Shown here: piece by piece, positions 43,104 through 51,348 of the stretch
How the letters are laid out: each line of letters starts with the position of its first letter
How positions within the stretch are numbered: position 1 is the stretch's first letter
Assembly: GCA_963696325.1 (NCBI GenBank)
Contig: CAVOJV010000044.1
Coordinates: 1-64,000, forward strand
DNA length: 64,000 bases
Direction: 5' to 3'
Origin: CAVOJV01 sp963696325
GTDB lineage: Bacteria > Pseudomonadota > Gammaproteobacteria > Competibacterales > Competibacteraceae
Translations under genes and position numbers: made by a program
The notes under the pieces: model-generated
The model's database searches: none
Told to the model about the DNA's origin: nothing
Seen by the model: the letters and a program-made list of their open reading frames with translations, nothing else

Positions 43104-43270
43104 TGAGATGCCTTATATTGTTATTTATAGTTGGTTTAGTGTCTTGTTCATCGAGTACACCAAGTAATCCTTACTCTACTAGCTATAGTGATAAGTTTAA
43201 TGACAGAACTTGGTGTAAAAATGTTGATGATGCGCTATGCATTAGGCATCTTGAAGGTAATGTTAATTAG
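43103..43270 (+). CDS. Small lipoprotein, unknown
   Basis: This 55-residue protein has lipoprotein signal MRCLILLFIVGLVSCSSSTP (lipobox LVSC). The mature part carries two further Cys (RTWCKNVDDALCIRHLEG). It starts within the stop codon of the preceding secreted protein. The spacing of Cys (DxWCKNVDDALCIR) echoes the upstream protein. Not recognised; it may be one half of a small envelope pair. Confidence 0.55.
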   Translation: MRCLILLFIVGLVSCSSSTPSNPYSTSYSDKFNDRTWCKNVDDALCIRHLEGNVN

Positions 43271-43280
43271 TAACTCAGTA

Positions 43281-43312
43281 AGGTAAGCCTCCGGCTCTGC
43301 TGGGAGACTCAC
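43281..43312. repeat. IS200-end-like hairpin remnant
   Basis: GTAAGCCTCCGGCTCTGCTGG and GAGACTCAC match the left end of the IS200 at 19718 with a few changes. A lone end here suggests an eroded copy. It could now act as a weak hairpin terminator for the small lipoprotein gene. Confidence 0.5.
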
Positions 43313-43342
43313 TAAAGAAGTTAGTATGAAAGGGGAAGAATC

Positions 43343-43534
43343 ATGCCGTTAATTCAATTAATTATTGCTTTAGTTGTCGTTGGAGTGATTCTATGGGCAG
43401 TTAATACCTACATACCGATGGACGCTACCATAAAGAAAATTTTGAATGTGGTAGTAATCATTGTCGTGGTTCTTTGGTTATTAAGTGTCTTCGGAGTCTT
43501 GGGTTCCCTGTCAGGAATGCATGTTGGAAAGTGA
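43343..43534 (+). CDS. Thivi_2564-family small membrane protein (second copy)
   Basis: This 63-residue paralogue of the gene at 29364-29552 has two helices (MPLIQLIIALVVVGVILWAV and VVVIIVVVLWLLSVFGVLG) and the conserved loop TYIPMDATIKKILN. GGGGAAGAATC precedes the ATG. Function unknown. Confidence 0.85.
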   Translation: MPLIQLIIALVVVGVILWAVNTYIPMDATIKKILNVVVIIVVVLWLLSVFGVLGSLSGMHVGK

Positions 43535-43638
43535 TCAGGATAAAGGGCGTGAGCGGTGTGGGATGAACGCTTCCTTCCGTTTCAGGATAGTTGTTGTCTC
43601 GCTAAGCGAGTAACAAGCGAATAAGTGGAGATTGAGTC

Positions 43639-44139
43639 ATGATAGCACTTAGCATTGGAATGTCTTCCCGCAACGATCTTGCCTGTTTCTCGCGAATAGT
43701 TTTGATTGGCGCCTTGGCGCTTTCCGGTTGTACCTCGGAACGTTCAGGTGCGCAAGACAAACAAACGCCGCAGGACAAGGGGAGTGCCGCTACCACTAAA
43801 CCTACCCACAAGGAGGTTGGCGAGGCGTCCTGGTACGGACCCGGATTGCAAGGCAACGAGACCGCCAATGGCGAGACCTTTGACCAAAACAAGCTGACCG
43901 CTGCCCATCCGAGTTTGCCGTTGGGGACCAAGGCCGAAGTGACCAACCTCGAGAATGGCAAGAAGGTCGAGGTCAAGATCAATGACCGTGGGCCTTATGT
44001 GGGAGATCGGGCCATTGATCTCTCCCGTGCCGCAGCGAAAAAGATTGATATGGAAGAGGACGGTACCACCAAGGTCAAGATTGAAACTGACCCCAACCAG
44101 AAGAAGGACTCCGCCGACAAGTCCAGCAAGACAGAATAG
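43639..44139 (+). CDS. RlpA-like lipoprotein
   Basis: This septal-ring RlpA-type double-psi beta-barrel protein has 166 residues. Its lipoprotein signal ends ALALSGC (Cys31). The DPBB domain reads GEASWYGPGLQGNETANGET, LPLGTKAEVTNLENGKKVEV and KINDRGPYVGDRAIDLSRAA; the DRGP and DLSRAA motifs are the RlpA hallmarks. The C-terminal SPOR domain of full RlpA is absent and a Lys/Asp-rich tail takes its place. Family members bind or cleave denuded glycan strands. A start at 43660 would give a more usual signal length. Confidence 0.88.
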   Translation: MIALSIGMSSRNDLACFSRIVLIGALALSGCTSERSGAQDKQTPQDKGSAATTKPTHKEVGEASWYGPGLQGNETANGETFDQNKLTAAHPSLPLGTKAEVTNLENGKKVEVKINDRGPYVGDRAIDLSRAAAKKIDMEEDGTTKVKIETDPNQKKDSADKSSKTE

Positions 44140-44180
44140 GGAGCTACGGTTTTAGCTGCGGGAGGAGATGAGGTGGGTGC

Positions 44181-44390
44181 ATCAAGATTGTGGCAATTGT
44201 ACTGATCGTGGCCGGCATGCTGGGGCTAGCGTATGGCAAGTTCAACTAAACGCTGGAGGCCCACGACGCCAGGCTGGGCCCGATCGAGTTATCGGTGAAG
44301 GACACTCAGACGGTCAACTTACCCGTCTGGGCTGGCGTGGGGGCGATAGTGACTGGCGGGTTTTTGCTGCTGATGCGCAAAAAGAGCTAG
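44181..44390 (+). pseudogene. DUF3185 protein, nonsense and start-less copy
   Basis: The frame reads IKIVAIVLIVAGMLGLAYGK then FN, a TAA stop, then TLEAHDARLGPIELSVKDTQ and VWAGVGAIVTGGFLLLMRKK. It is clearly a paralogue of 29105-29323. There is no usable start codon and one internal stop. Its partner gene (Thivi_2564 type) upstream is intact. Confidence 0.85.
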
Positions 44391-44472
44391 CTCCCGCGTT
44401 AGACGCCTAAGCCTCCGCCGGTAGGCGTATTAACCAACATTCCGCAGGTTATGCTCTGAACCTTGCCAGGAT

Positions 44473-44898
44473 CTACAAACGTTCCGGCAGATGTCGGCGT
44501 ATCTCGACAGGGTCCAGTCGGGTCAGGTCTTTGCTGATTTCTTCGCCGACGAGTTGCGCGGTCTGGGGGTCCAGTTTGCTGCGTAACAGGCCCAGAAAAG
44601 TGGGCGCCGCAATGATGTAAAGTTTATCAAAAAGGCCCTGATGGCGGCTGTTCTTTAGATATTCGCTGAGTTCCTTGGCGAATAGCATGGCCAACTGGCG
44701 TTTGGGTTCCACGTCATAATCCATGCTCGGGCCGTTGCCGGGGGAGCGCCCTTGGCGGTCTGTGGTCAGATCCTGAGTTTTCGCGCGGCCTTCAGGGTTG
44801 ACAAAATTTTGTAGCTCTTGTAGAGGCGCCAGAGCTTTGTCCACAATAAAAAGCCTTGCCCGGCTGCTATCCGCCACCAATATCCATGTTGCAGTCAT
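44473..44898 (-). CDS. Host attachment protein family
   Basis: This 141-residue protein of the 'required for attachment to host cells' family has an eRF1-like fold. It begins TATWILVADSSRARLFIVDK and has RQLAMLFAKELSEYLKNSRH and LYIIAAPTFLGLLRSKLDPQ. Its function in free-living bacteria is unclear; the name comes from a plant-associated homologue. No signal peptide. Intact. Confidence 0.88.
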   Translation of the reverse strand: MTATWILVADSSRARLFIVDKALAPLQELQNFVNPEGRAKTQDLTTDRQGRSPGNGPSMDYDVEPKRQLAMLFAKELSEYLKNSRHQGLFDKLYIIAAPTFLGLLRSKLDPQTAQLVGEEISKDLTRLDPVEIRRHLPERL

Positions 44899-44997
44899 GG
44901 AGTTATCTCCTCAAGGTCCGGGTATTGCCCGGAGTTGTCTGAATCGGGATATTTGCTCTTCATAGTAGCCGGTATCCTGCCCCGTCTCCATCTGATC

Positions 44998-45990
44998 CTA
45001 CTGCCCTTGCCCGTGCAACGCCAGGTCGAGTTGGCTGCCGGATTCGCCCGGGGTCAGGATACGCGCCAGCATGTCGCCCTCGAACAGGAGGGGTTGCCGG
45101 CGCAGGCTGCTAAGCAGCCCCGCCACCGGGGCAATGACCTCGGTGCGGATATCGCCGGTGAACCCATCGTAAACGTGGCCTAGATTGTCACCGGCCTGCA
45201 GCCAGCGACCCACCTCAAGGCGCGAGACGAAGATGCCGGCATGTTCGGCAAGCATGGCGAAAGTCTGGCGAAGGCCGAAATAACGCAAATCCTCCTCATC
45301 TTCGGCGAGGGTAAGACCGGTGACAATGCCAGTGCGGTCGAGAAAGGCGACCAGGGCACGAAACAGCGCCTCGCAGTGAGCCGTCTGTAGGTTGCCTGCC
45401 AAGCCGCATTGAATGACGAAGTTCTCGCCACCGTACTCGCGCCAGGCATGGACCAGATTGGTAGTGAAAATCCTGTTGATGGGCCGTTCGAGAACGGCCG
45501 GCAAGCCGAATAGGCAGGCGGTGGCGCGTTCGTCGTCATTGGGTGCGTAGAGCCGCACCTGCGGCATTTCCTCAATGTCCAGGTTGGAGGTGTGAATATC
45601 AACCCGGTAATAGGCCTGGCTGGTGACTTGTAACAGGGCAGCAGCGATGCGTTGGGTGGTCTCGCCCTCGGCATGGCCTGGAAACATACGGTTGATGTCG
45701 ATTTTATCGAAAGGCCAGGTGCGGCTGCGCGTATTGACGCCCAGCACGTTCACGGCGGGGATGATGACCACCCGTTCATGCAAGTGCTGGCCACTGCGGT
45801 TGCCATTGTGGATACCGTTGAGAAAGGATGCCAGCCGGGACAGGACGAATACGCCGTTCAATTCATTGCCGTGCAGGCCGGCCACCAGGGCCAAGCGGGG
45901 CGGGCGTTCCGGGGGACCGATGTCATGGTAGGGAATTTCGAAGGTATCGCGCAGCGGCGCGGTCATCCGCAACAGGGTAGGCGTGCTCAT
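44998..45990 (-). CDS. Succinylglutamate desuccinylase/aspartoacylase family hydrolase (second of pair)
   Basis: This zinc-dependent M14-type amidohydrolase has 330 residues. The metal ligands are His and Glu in LVAGLHGNELNGVFVLSRL and His in YYRVDIHTSNLDIEEMPQVR. INRMFPGHAEGETTQRIAAA is the conserved arginine segment. The C-terminal beta barrel (TGDIRTEVIAPVAGLLSSLR) is typical. Its ATG overlaps the stop of the related upstream gene. The substrate is unknown; genes of this kind occur in tandem pairs apart from arginine catabolism, so AstE activity should not be assumed. Confidence 0.88.
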   Translation of the reverse strand: MSTPTLLRMTAPLRDTFEIPYHDIGPPERPPRLALVAGLHGNELNGVFVLSRLASFLNGIHNGNRSGQHLHERVVIIPAVNVLGVNTRSRTWPFDKIDINRMFPGHAEGETTQRIAAALLQVTSQAYYRVDIHTSNLDIEEMPQVRLYAPNDDERATACLFGLPAVLERPINRIFTTNLVHAWREYGGENFVIQCGLAGNLQTAHCEALFRALVAFLDRTGIVTGLTLAEDEEDLRYFGLRQTFAMLAEHAGIFVSRLEVGRWLQAGDNLGHVYDGFTGDIRTEVIAPVAGLLSSLRRQPLLFEGDMLARILTPGESGSQLDLALHGQGQ

Positions 45991-46958
45991 GAGCCTTGTT
46001 CCAGGGTAGGGGTCTCGACGATTCGGGCAAGCAGCGACCCTTCATAGACTAACGGATATCTGCGCAGGGTAAACAACCTTCCCGCGACCGGGGAGCGGAC
46101 CACAGCCAGAGAATCCCCTTGAAAGGGAGAGACGATGTGACCCAAGAGCTGATTTATGGTCACGGCGACCCCGTGCTCCAAGGCCGGCACGAACATTCCC
46201 GAAGTGACGGCGTTCAGCGGATGGATCTTGCTATCGTCAACGATAAGAGGGCGGTGGGAGGGTTCCGGCAGAACCAGATCCGGGGCCAGCACGTCCAGCT
46301 CTTGACAGAGGGTGAGGATGCCGCTCAGGAGTTGCTCGGCAAAGGCGGTAGTCAGGCTGATGCCGGCGCCCATCTCCACACTCAGGCAGGGTGTGCCATG
46401 CTGGTTCAGGCTATGGGCCAGCGTGGTTTCCAGCAGGCTCATTACGTTTTGTTGTATCCAGATAATGTCCAGATTCAGTCGCCGCGCCAGAGGCAGCAGG
46501 GTACTAGCGAATCGCTCATCGATGCGCGTCTGGGGAATTTCCCGCAGGTAAATGTTGCTGGCATGAACATCGATCACCAGGGCCGCGCCCTCTAGGTGGG
46601 CGAGGGCGGCGGCAGCGATGCGCTGGGGCAGTAAACCGTGAGGGTGACCGGGAAAGCTGCGGTTTAGATCGCTGTCATAGACCGGCACAGTGCGCTGCAA
46701 GGTATCCAAGCCCAGCGGGTTCATCCCAGGGTAGAGTTCCACTTGGCCGAGCAAAGCCTCAGGGCGAGTTTGCCCCAGCGCCTCCAGCCAGACAGCCAGA
46801 CGATGGCAAACGTACAGTCCCTCCAGTTCATCACCGTGAATGCCAGCGGTTATGGCTACCCGCGGTCCCGAACCACCCCGGTAAATACTGCGCTGGAGTT
46901 TGAGGATTTCCCGGTAGGGTAGCTCCAGCGAAAGAATAGTTTCGAATCGTTTTTCCAT
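45987..46958 (-). CDS. Succinylglutamate desuccinylase/aspartoacylase family hydrolase (first of pair)
   Basis: This is the partner of the next gene and has about 323 residues from the Met at 46958. The ligands are in VAITAGIHGDELEGLYVCHR and LVIDVHASNIYLREIPQTR, with DLNRSFPGHPHGLLPQRIAA between. The C-terminal barrel ends GRLFTLRRYPLVYEGSLLAR. The frame runs 29 codons further upstream, but the family begins near this Met. The two genes overlap by 4 bases and are translationally coupled. The two proteins are homologous but clearly diverged, perhaps forming a heteromer. Confidence 0.87.
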   Translation of the reverse strand: MEKRFETILSLELPYREILKLQRSIYRGGSGPRVAITAGIHGDELEGLYVCHRLAVWLEALGQTRPEALLGQVELYPGMNPLGLDTLQRTVPVYDSDLNRSFPGHPHGLLPQRIAAAALAHLEGAALVIDVHASNIYLREIPQTRIDERFASTLLPLARRLNLDIIWIQQNVMSLLETTLAHSLNQHGTPCLSVEMGAGISLTTAFAEQLLSGILTLCQELDVLAPDLVLPEPSHRPLIVDDSKIHPLNAVTSGMFVPALEHGVAVTINQLLGHIVSPFQGDSLAVVRSPVAGRLFTLRRYPLVYEGSLLARIVETPTLEQGS

Positions 46959-47128
46959 GCCGCCAATCGAATCTGTTGAAGGTGTGGATGGGCCACCCAG
47001 TGGTTTGGAGAGCAAGTAGCCGCCAAGCAGCGGGTACCTTGCCACATTCTGAAATCACTCTCTGCCACCGATGTGTTTATTATAGGCGTGTTTGCCTTGC
47101 CACCGATTAGTTTTGGTAGTAAAAAATG

Positions 47129-47168
47129 TTGCACTGCAGCATATTATCCTGTATATTGCACTGCAACA
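47129..47168. promoter_or_regulatory. Two TTGCACTGCA-type sites in the phasin promoter
   Basis: TTGCACTGCAGCA (47129-47141) and TTGCACTGCAACA (47156-47168) are direct repeats with start points 27 bp apart, ending 23 bases before the phasin ATG. They resemble the TGCA-rich sites described for the PHA repressor PhaR upstream of phasin genes. No phaR gene is in the window. Regulation by PhaR is an inference. Confidence 0.6.
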
Positions 47169-47191
47169 AATCACTAACCCAAGAGGAAATC

Positions 47192-47548
47192 ATGATGAAC
47201 AACGATCTGTTTTCTAAAATCTCCGAACCCTTCAAGGCTTTCCCAGCACCCGTCGCCAAGGCTAACAAGCTGTGTGTCAACAGTCTTGAAAAACTGGTGG
47301 ATTTGCAGATGACTACGCTGCGCTATTATGTGGATCTGGGCATGGCGCAACTGAAGGAAGCTGCTGAGGTTAGCAGCCCCGAAGCCATGCAAGCCTTTCT
47401 GAACAGCCGGGTCGAGGTCTTTAACACCCTACGCCAGAAGGTGATGGATGACGCCAAGGCACTGGCTGATCTGAGCGCTGGTTTCAAGACCGAGTTCGAC
47501 AGCCTGGCCAAGGAGAGCACTGCTGAATTGACCCCCAAAGCTGCCTAA
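47192..47548 (+). CDS. phaP: Phasin family protein
   Basis: This small amphipathic protein of 118 residues coats polyhydroxyalkanoate granules. It begins MMNNDLFSKISEPFKAFPAP. The phasin_2-type helical region reads VNSLEKLVDLQMTTLRYYVD, LGMAQLKEAAEVSSPEAMQA and AKALADLSAGFKTEFDSLAK. AAGAGGAAATC ahead of the ATG is the ribosome binding site. A GC-rich inverted repeat (ACCGCCCACCATCCGGTGGG) lies 18 bases after the stop and may be a terminator. Confidence 0.92.
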   Translation: MMNNDLFSKISEPFKAFPAPVAKANKLCVNSLEKLVDLQMTTLRYYVDLGMAQLKEAAEVSSPEAMQAFLNSRVEVFNTLRQKVMDDAKALADLSAGFKTEFDSLAKESTAELTPKAA

Positions 47549-47915
47549 TCCGTCTTTGGCGACAACCGCCCACCATCCGGTGGGCGGTACGCGTGCGTCT
47601 TGATGCGGGTAGATACCGTCTTTCCTGTTAAGCAGAAAGTACATAATTGAGTCCCCTACGAAAAGTCCCCTCGGACCTATAGTCTCGCTAATAATGATCC
47701 GTATATTCAAAACTGCTCTTTCTCTTGGGGGCCTTATAAGGCTTTAATGCTTTTGTCTGGATAAGAATTAGCGGTACTGTACAGCCCCTGCGAGTTTGCT
47801 AACTTGATTTGGCCCCACTTGAAGGGATTTTGATATCGAGAGTTGGCCCCACCCCCATCCCCCTTTGCCGTAGTCTGTGGCGCTCGATGTCACAGTAACA
47901 GCGAGGGTATGAGAG

Positions 47916-49484
47916 GTGACCAAAGTGGAGCTATTTGAGCTGATCAGACGCGACTATTACGTCGGGGGCCACGGCATCCGACACCTTGCTCGGCTGCGGC
48001 AAGTGCATCGGCGGACGGTGCGGCAAGCGCTGGCAGCGGCACTCCCTCCGCGGCGGAAGGCGCCGGTGCGAGAACCCTGGGTGTTAACGCGGGCCTTGCG
48101 GCAGGTCATTGATGGCTGGCTGGCCGCGGATCGGGAGGCGCCGCCCAAGCAGCGGCATACCGGGACCCGGGTTTATCAGCGGTTAGTCCGGGAGCACGGC
48201 TACCCGGGAGCGGCAGTGACCGTGCGGAGGTACGTGAGCCAGCAACGACGCGGGTTGGGTCCGCCGGCAGAAGCCTTGGTACCGCAAAGCTATGGGCCGG
48301 GTGAGGAGGCGCAGGTGGATTGGTATGAGGCGGCGGTGGATTTCCCCGAGGGGCGGCGAACCGTGCCGTTTTTTGTCATGCGCGCCTGCTTCAGTGGCCG
48401 GGAGTTTCATCGGGCCTGTTGGTGCCAGACCCAGCAAGCCTTCCTGGAAGCGCACGTCGCGGCCTTCGCAGACTTTGGCGGGGTTTTTGCCCGGCTCCGG
48501 TATGACAACCTGGGGTTGGCGGTGAAAAAGGTGCTGCGCGGGCGGCGCCGGGAGGAGACAGACCGGTTCATCGCCCTGCGTTCCCATTACTTGTTTGCGG
48601 CCGACTTCTGCCAACCGGGCTTGGCCGGCGCCCATGAAAAAGGCGGGGTGGAGGGGACGGTGGGCCGGTTCCGGCGGAATCACCTGGTCCCGGTCCCGGT
48701 CATGGCGGACTTGGCGGCGTTAAATAGCTATCTCCACCGGGCCTGCGAAGCCGACGGGGGGAGGCAGATCACGGGCCGGGACCGTTCGGTCGCGATGGAC
48801 TGGACGCAAGCGCAAGGGGTGTTGCGGCCATTACCGGCGACGCCGTTTGCCACGGCGGAGGTGCTGACCTGTCGGGTGGACAGCAGTAGCCGCGTCCGCG
48901 TCCGCACCAACCACTACTCGGTGCCGGTGGCGTTGGTAGGCCAGCCGGTGGAGGTACAGCTGCATGCCCAGCACTTGGAGGTGCTACACAAGGGGCGGAG
49001 CGTGGCCACCCATGAACGACTGCCAGGCCGGTTTGGGGAGCACTGGGTGCTGGATCACTACTGGGAGCGGTTGCAGGTCAAGCCGGGTGCCCTGGCGAAC
49101 GCCCGCGCCCTGCGCCAAGCCCGCGAGACCGGTCAGTGGCCCCCCGTGTATGACCGCTTGTTCGGGGTGTTGAAACAGCGCTATGGGGACACCGAGGGGA
49201 CTCGGCAGCTGCTCCAGGTGCTTCTGCTGCATCGCGACAACGACTCGGCGGCAGTGCATCAGGCCGTCACGCAGGCGGTAGCCCTGGGTTGCTGCGACGC
49301 CGGGGCGATTGCGGTCCTGGTGCGTCAGCAGGGAGCCTGTCCCGCCCCGCCAGCGGTGGTTGGGGAATTGGGAGCCCTCGCCCGCTACGGTCAGACCCGT
49401 CCGGAGAGTCTGCACCTCTATGATGGCCTGCGGCCGAGTCAAGCGGTGGAGGTGACCCATGGCGGCCCCAGCGCTAGGGCTTAA
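47916..49484 (+). CDS. istA: IS21-family transposase IstA
   Basis: This 522-residue transposase is intact. The helix-turn-helix reads HGIRHLARLRQVHRRTVRQA. The DDE core shows AQVDWYEAAVDFPEGRRTVP, FARLRYDNLGLAVKKVLRGR and HEKGGVEGTVGRFRRNHLVP. The C-terminal barrel has RVRTNHYSVPVALVGQPVEV. It overlaps istB by 26 bases. Confidence 0.95.
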   Translation: MTKVELFELIRRDYYVGGHGIRHLARLRQVHRRTVRQALAAALPPRRKAPVREPWVLTRALRQVIDGWLAADREAPPKQRHTGTRVYQRLVREHGYPGAAVTVRRYVSQQRRGLGPPAEALVPQSYGPGEEAQVDWYEAAVDFPEGRRTVPFFVMRACFSGREFHRACWCQTQQAFLEAHVAAFADFGGVFARLRYDNLGLAVKKVLRGRRREETDRFIALRSHYLFAADFCQPGLAGAHEKGGVEGTVGRFRRNHLVPVPVMADLAALNSYLHRACEADGGRQITGRDRSVAMDWTQAQGVLRPLPATPFATAEVLTCRVDSSSRVRVRTNHYSVPVALVGQPVEVQLHAQHLEVLHKGRSVATHERLPGRFGEHWVLDHYWERLQVKPGALANARALRQARETGQWPPVYDRLFGVLKQRYGDTEGTRQLLQVLLLHRDNDSAAVHQAVTQAVALGCCDAGAIAVLVRQQGACPAPPAVVGELGALARYGQTRPESLHLYDGLRPSQAVEVTHGGPSARA

Positions 49485-50229
49485 AGCCCTGTGTCAGACC
49501 CTCAAGCTGCCCACGGTAGCCCGCGAGGCGGAACGCTTAGCGGAAGCCGCCCACCGGCAAGGGCAGGGACCGCTGCCCTACCTCCAGCAGGTACTGGAAC
49601 TGGAAGTCGCCGAGCGGGCAGCCCATCGAGCGGCCCGGCGACTCAAGGAAGCCGGGTTCCCGTTGCCCAAGACCCTGGCCAGCTTCGACTTCCGGCGTGC
49701 CCCGGCGCTCCCGGAAGTGCAGATCCGGCAGTTGGCCGAGGGCGACTACATCGACCGGGCTGAAACCGTGATCCTGATGGGGGAACCGGGTACGGGCAAG
49801 ACACACTTGGCGACCGCCCTGGGGGTAGCGGCGGCCAACCAGGGGCGGGCGGTACGCTTTGCCAGTGCCGGGCGACTGGTCAATGAACTGGTTGAAGCCA
49901 AGGATGCCCGCGAGTTAGGGCGGCTCGTGGGCCGCTACAGTCGGCTGGATTTACTCGTCCTCGATGAACTGGGTTACCTGCCGCTCAGCAAGGCCGATGC
50001 CGAACTGCTGTTTCAGGTGCTCAGCGAGCGCCATGAACGGCGGGCCTTGGTGTTGACCACTAATCTGCCCTTCGGGGAGTGGACCGCGGTCTTCCCGGAT
50101 CCCCGCCTCTGTCGGGCCGTGATTGATCGACTCACCCACCGGGCGCACCTCATCGAAACCGGCATGCAGTCCATCCGCCTTCAGGAGGCCCTGCGTCGCC
50201 ATCCGTCAACCGCACCACCGGAGGGCTAA
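49459..50229 (+). CDS. istB: IS21-family helper ATPase IstB
   Basis: This 256-residue AAA ATPase is intact. Walker A is LMGEPGTGKTHLATALGVAA and Walker B is LLVLDELGYLPLSKADAELL. Sensor-type LTTNLPFGEWTAVFPDPRLC and IDRLTHRAHLIETG follow. The start ATG lies within the end of istA. Confidence 0.95.
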   Translation: MAAPALGLKALCQTLKLPTVAREAERLAEAAHRQGQGPLPYLQQVLELEVAERAAHRAARRLKEAGFPLPKTLASFDFRRAPALPEVQIRQLAEGDYIDRAETVILMGEPGTGKTHLATALGVAAANQGRAVRFASAGRLVNELVEAKDARELGRLVGRYSRLDLLVLDELGYLPLSKADAELLFQVLSERHERRALVLTTNLPFGEWTAVFPDPRLCRAVIDRLTHRAHLIETGMQSIRLQEALRRHPSTAPPEG

Positions 50230-50403
50230 AAGACTACCACCACAACCGGCTCTCTCTGGGGAGAGAGCCTCCATGAACAGCAACGTGGTGGGGCCAAATC
50301 AGATTATCAAAGTGGGGCCAATGCAAGTTGACAAACTCACCCCTGCGGTAGCATTGGTAAAGTAACCCGGAGCCGACAATGTATCCAACTGAGCCTCCCG
50401 ACG

Positions 50404-51260
50404 ATGTTTCGAGCCAGTGCCGGCAGCAGCCAGATCGATCTGTTCCGCAACATCGAACAGTTTCTGCGTGAGCCCGACCAGAAGACACTGAACGCCCCGA
50501 ACGCCTGGCACAACGTTTTTCTCGATCAGGTCACCAACGGCATCCCCGAAGAGTGGTTTCGCGCGCTCTTCGATGAAGCGAATGGGCGACCGAACGCGCC
50601 GATTCGATTGCTGGTGGCGATGCTGATCCTCAAGGAAGGCTTTGGCTGGAGTGATGAGCAGTTGTTCGAGGCGGTGCGCTTCAACCTGCGGGTGCGCCGG
50701 GCGCTCGGATTGCTGAATCGCACCGACGAGGTACCCGTCGAGTCGACCTACTACCTGTTCAAGCAGCGGTGGTATCGCTACCCGGTGGAGACAGGGATCC
50801 ACCTGCTGCAGGAAGTGTGTCAGGACCTGACCAAGGATCAGGCCGAGCGGCTTGGGGTGGTTGGCGAGAAGCTGCGAATGGACAGCCCCTTATTGGACAG
50901 CAACCTGGCCACCTGCACGCGGCTGCAGGTGATCATTAGCTGCCTGCAGGAATGCTACAAGCGCCTCACGGACGAGCAGAAGGCGCGCCTGAGCGAAGCG
51001 GACCGCGCGCGGTTGGAACGGTTGTGCGCCAACCGGGCAAGCCAGTTTGTCTACGCGCTGGAGGAGGGTACCAAGCAGGCCTGGCTGGCAAGCCTTGGCG
51101 AGCGCCTGCACCAGAACGCCGGCTTGCAGAGCAGTGCGCGCTCTGCGCTGATCGAGCGGCTGTTGCTGGAACAGGATCAGATCGAAGGCGAGGAGCAACG
51201 CGTGGTGCTTCAGCCGGCCAAGGAGATCAGCGCCGATTCGCTGCAGTCGCCCCCTGACGG
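50404..51260 (+). pseudogene. IS1182-like transposase, N-terminal half
   Basis: This DUF772-type transposase reads NAWHNVFLDQVTNGIPEEWF, LRVRRALGLLNRTDEVPVES and EEQRVVLQPAKEISADSLQS, with an intact frame to about codon 285. After LQSP the sequence stops matching the family (expected DPDAxYR) and ends at 51315. An IS1634 element follows. A possible continuation of the same kind of gene begins after that element at about 52986. The start region at 50348-50403 contains the normal leader. Confidence 0.75.
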
Positions 51261-51348
51261 ATCTTCCCTCGCTTGGCAGGCAGAAAAACCCCTGCAACAT
51301 ACGGAAATTATTTAAAGAAAGTCGTGCTGCTGCGCGGGATCTGTCTGC

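Larger units (their letters stand above)
47793..50339. mobile_element. Complete IS21-family element with 8-bp target duplication
   Basis: The direct repeat CCCCTGCG flanks it (47785-47792 and 50340-50347). The inverted ends read AGTTTGCTAACTTGATTTGG at the left and, from the right, GTTTGTCAACTTGCATTGG; both continue into CCCACTT-type repeats. istA and istB are intact and overlap. The element looks mobile. It inserted just upstream of the IS1182-like gene at 50404. Confidence 0.88.
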
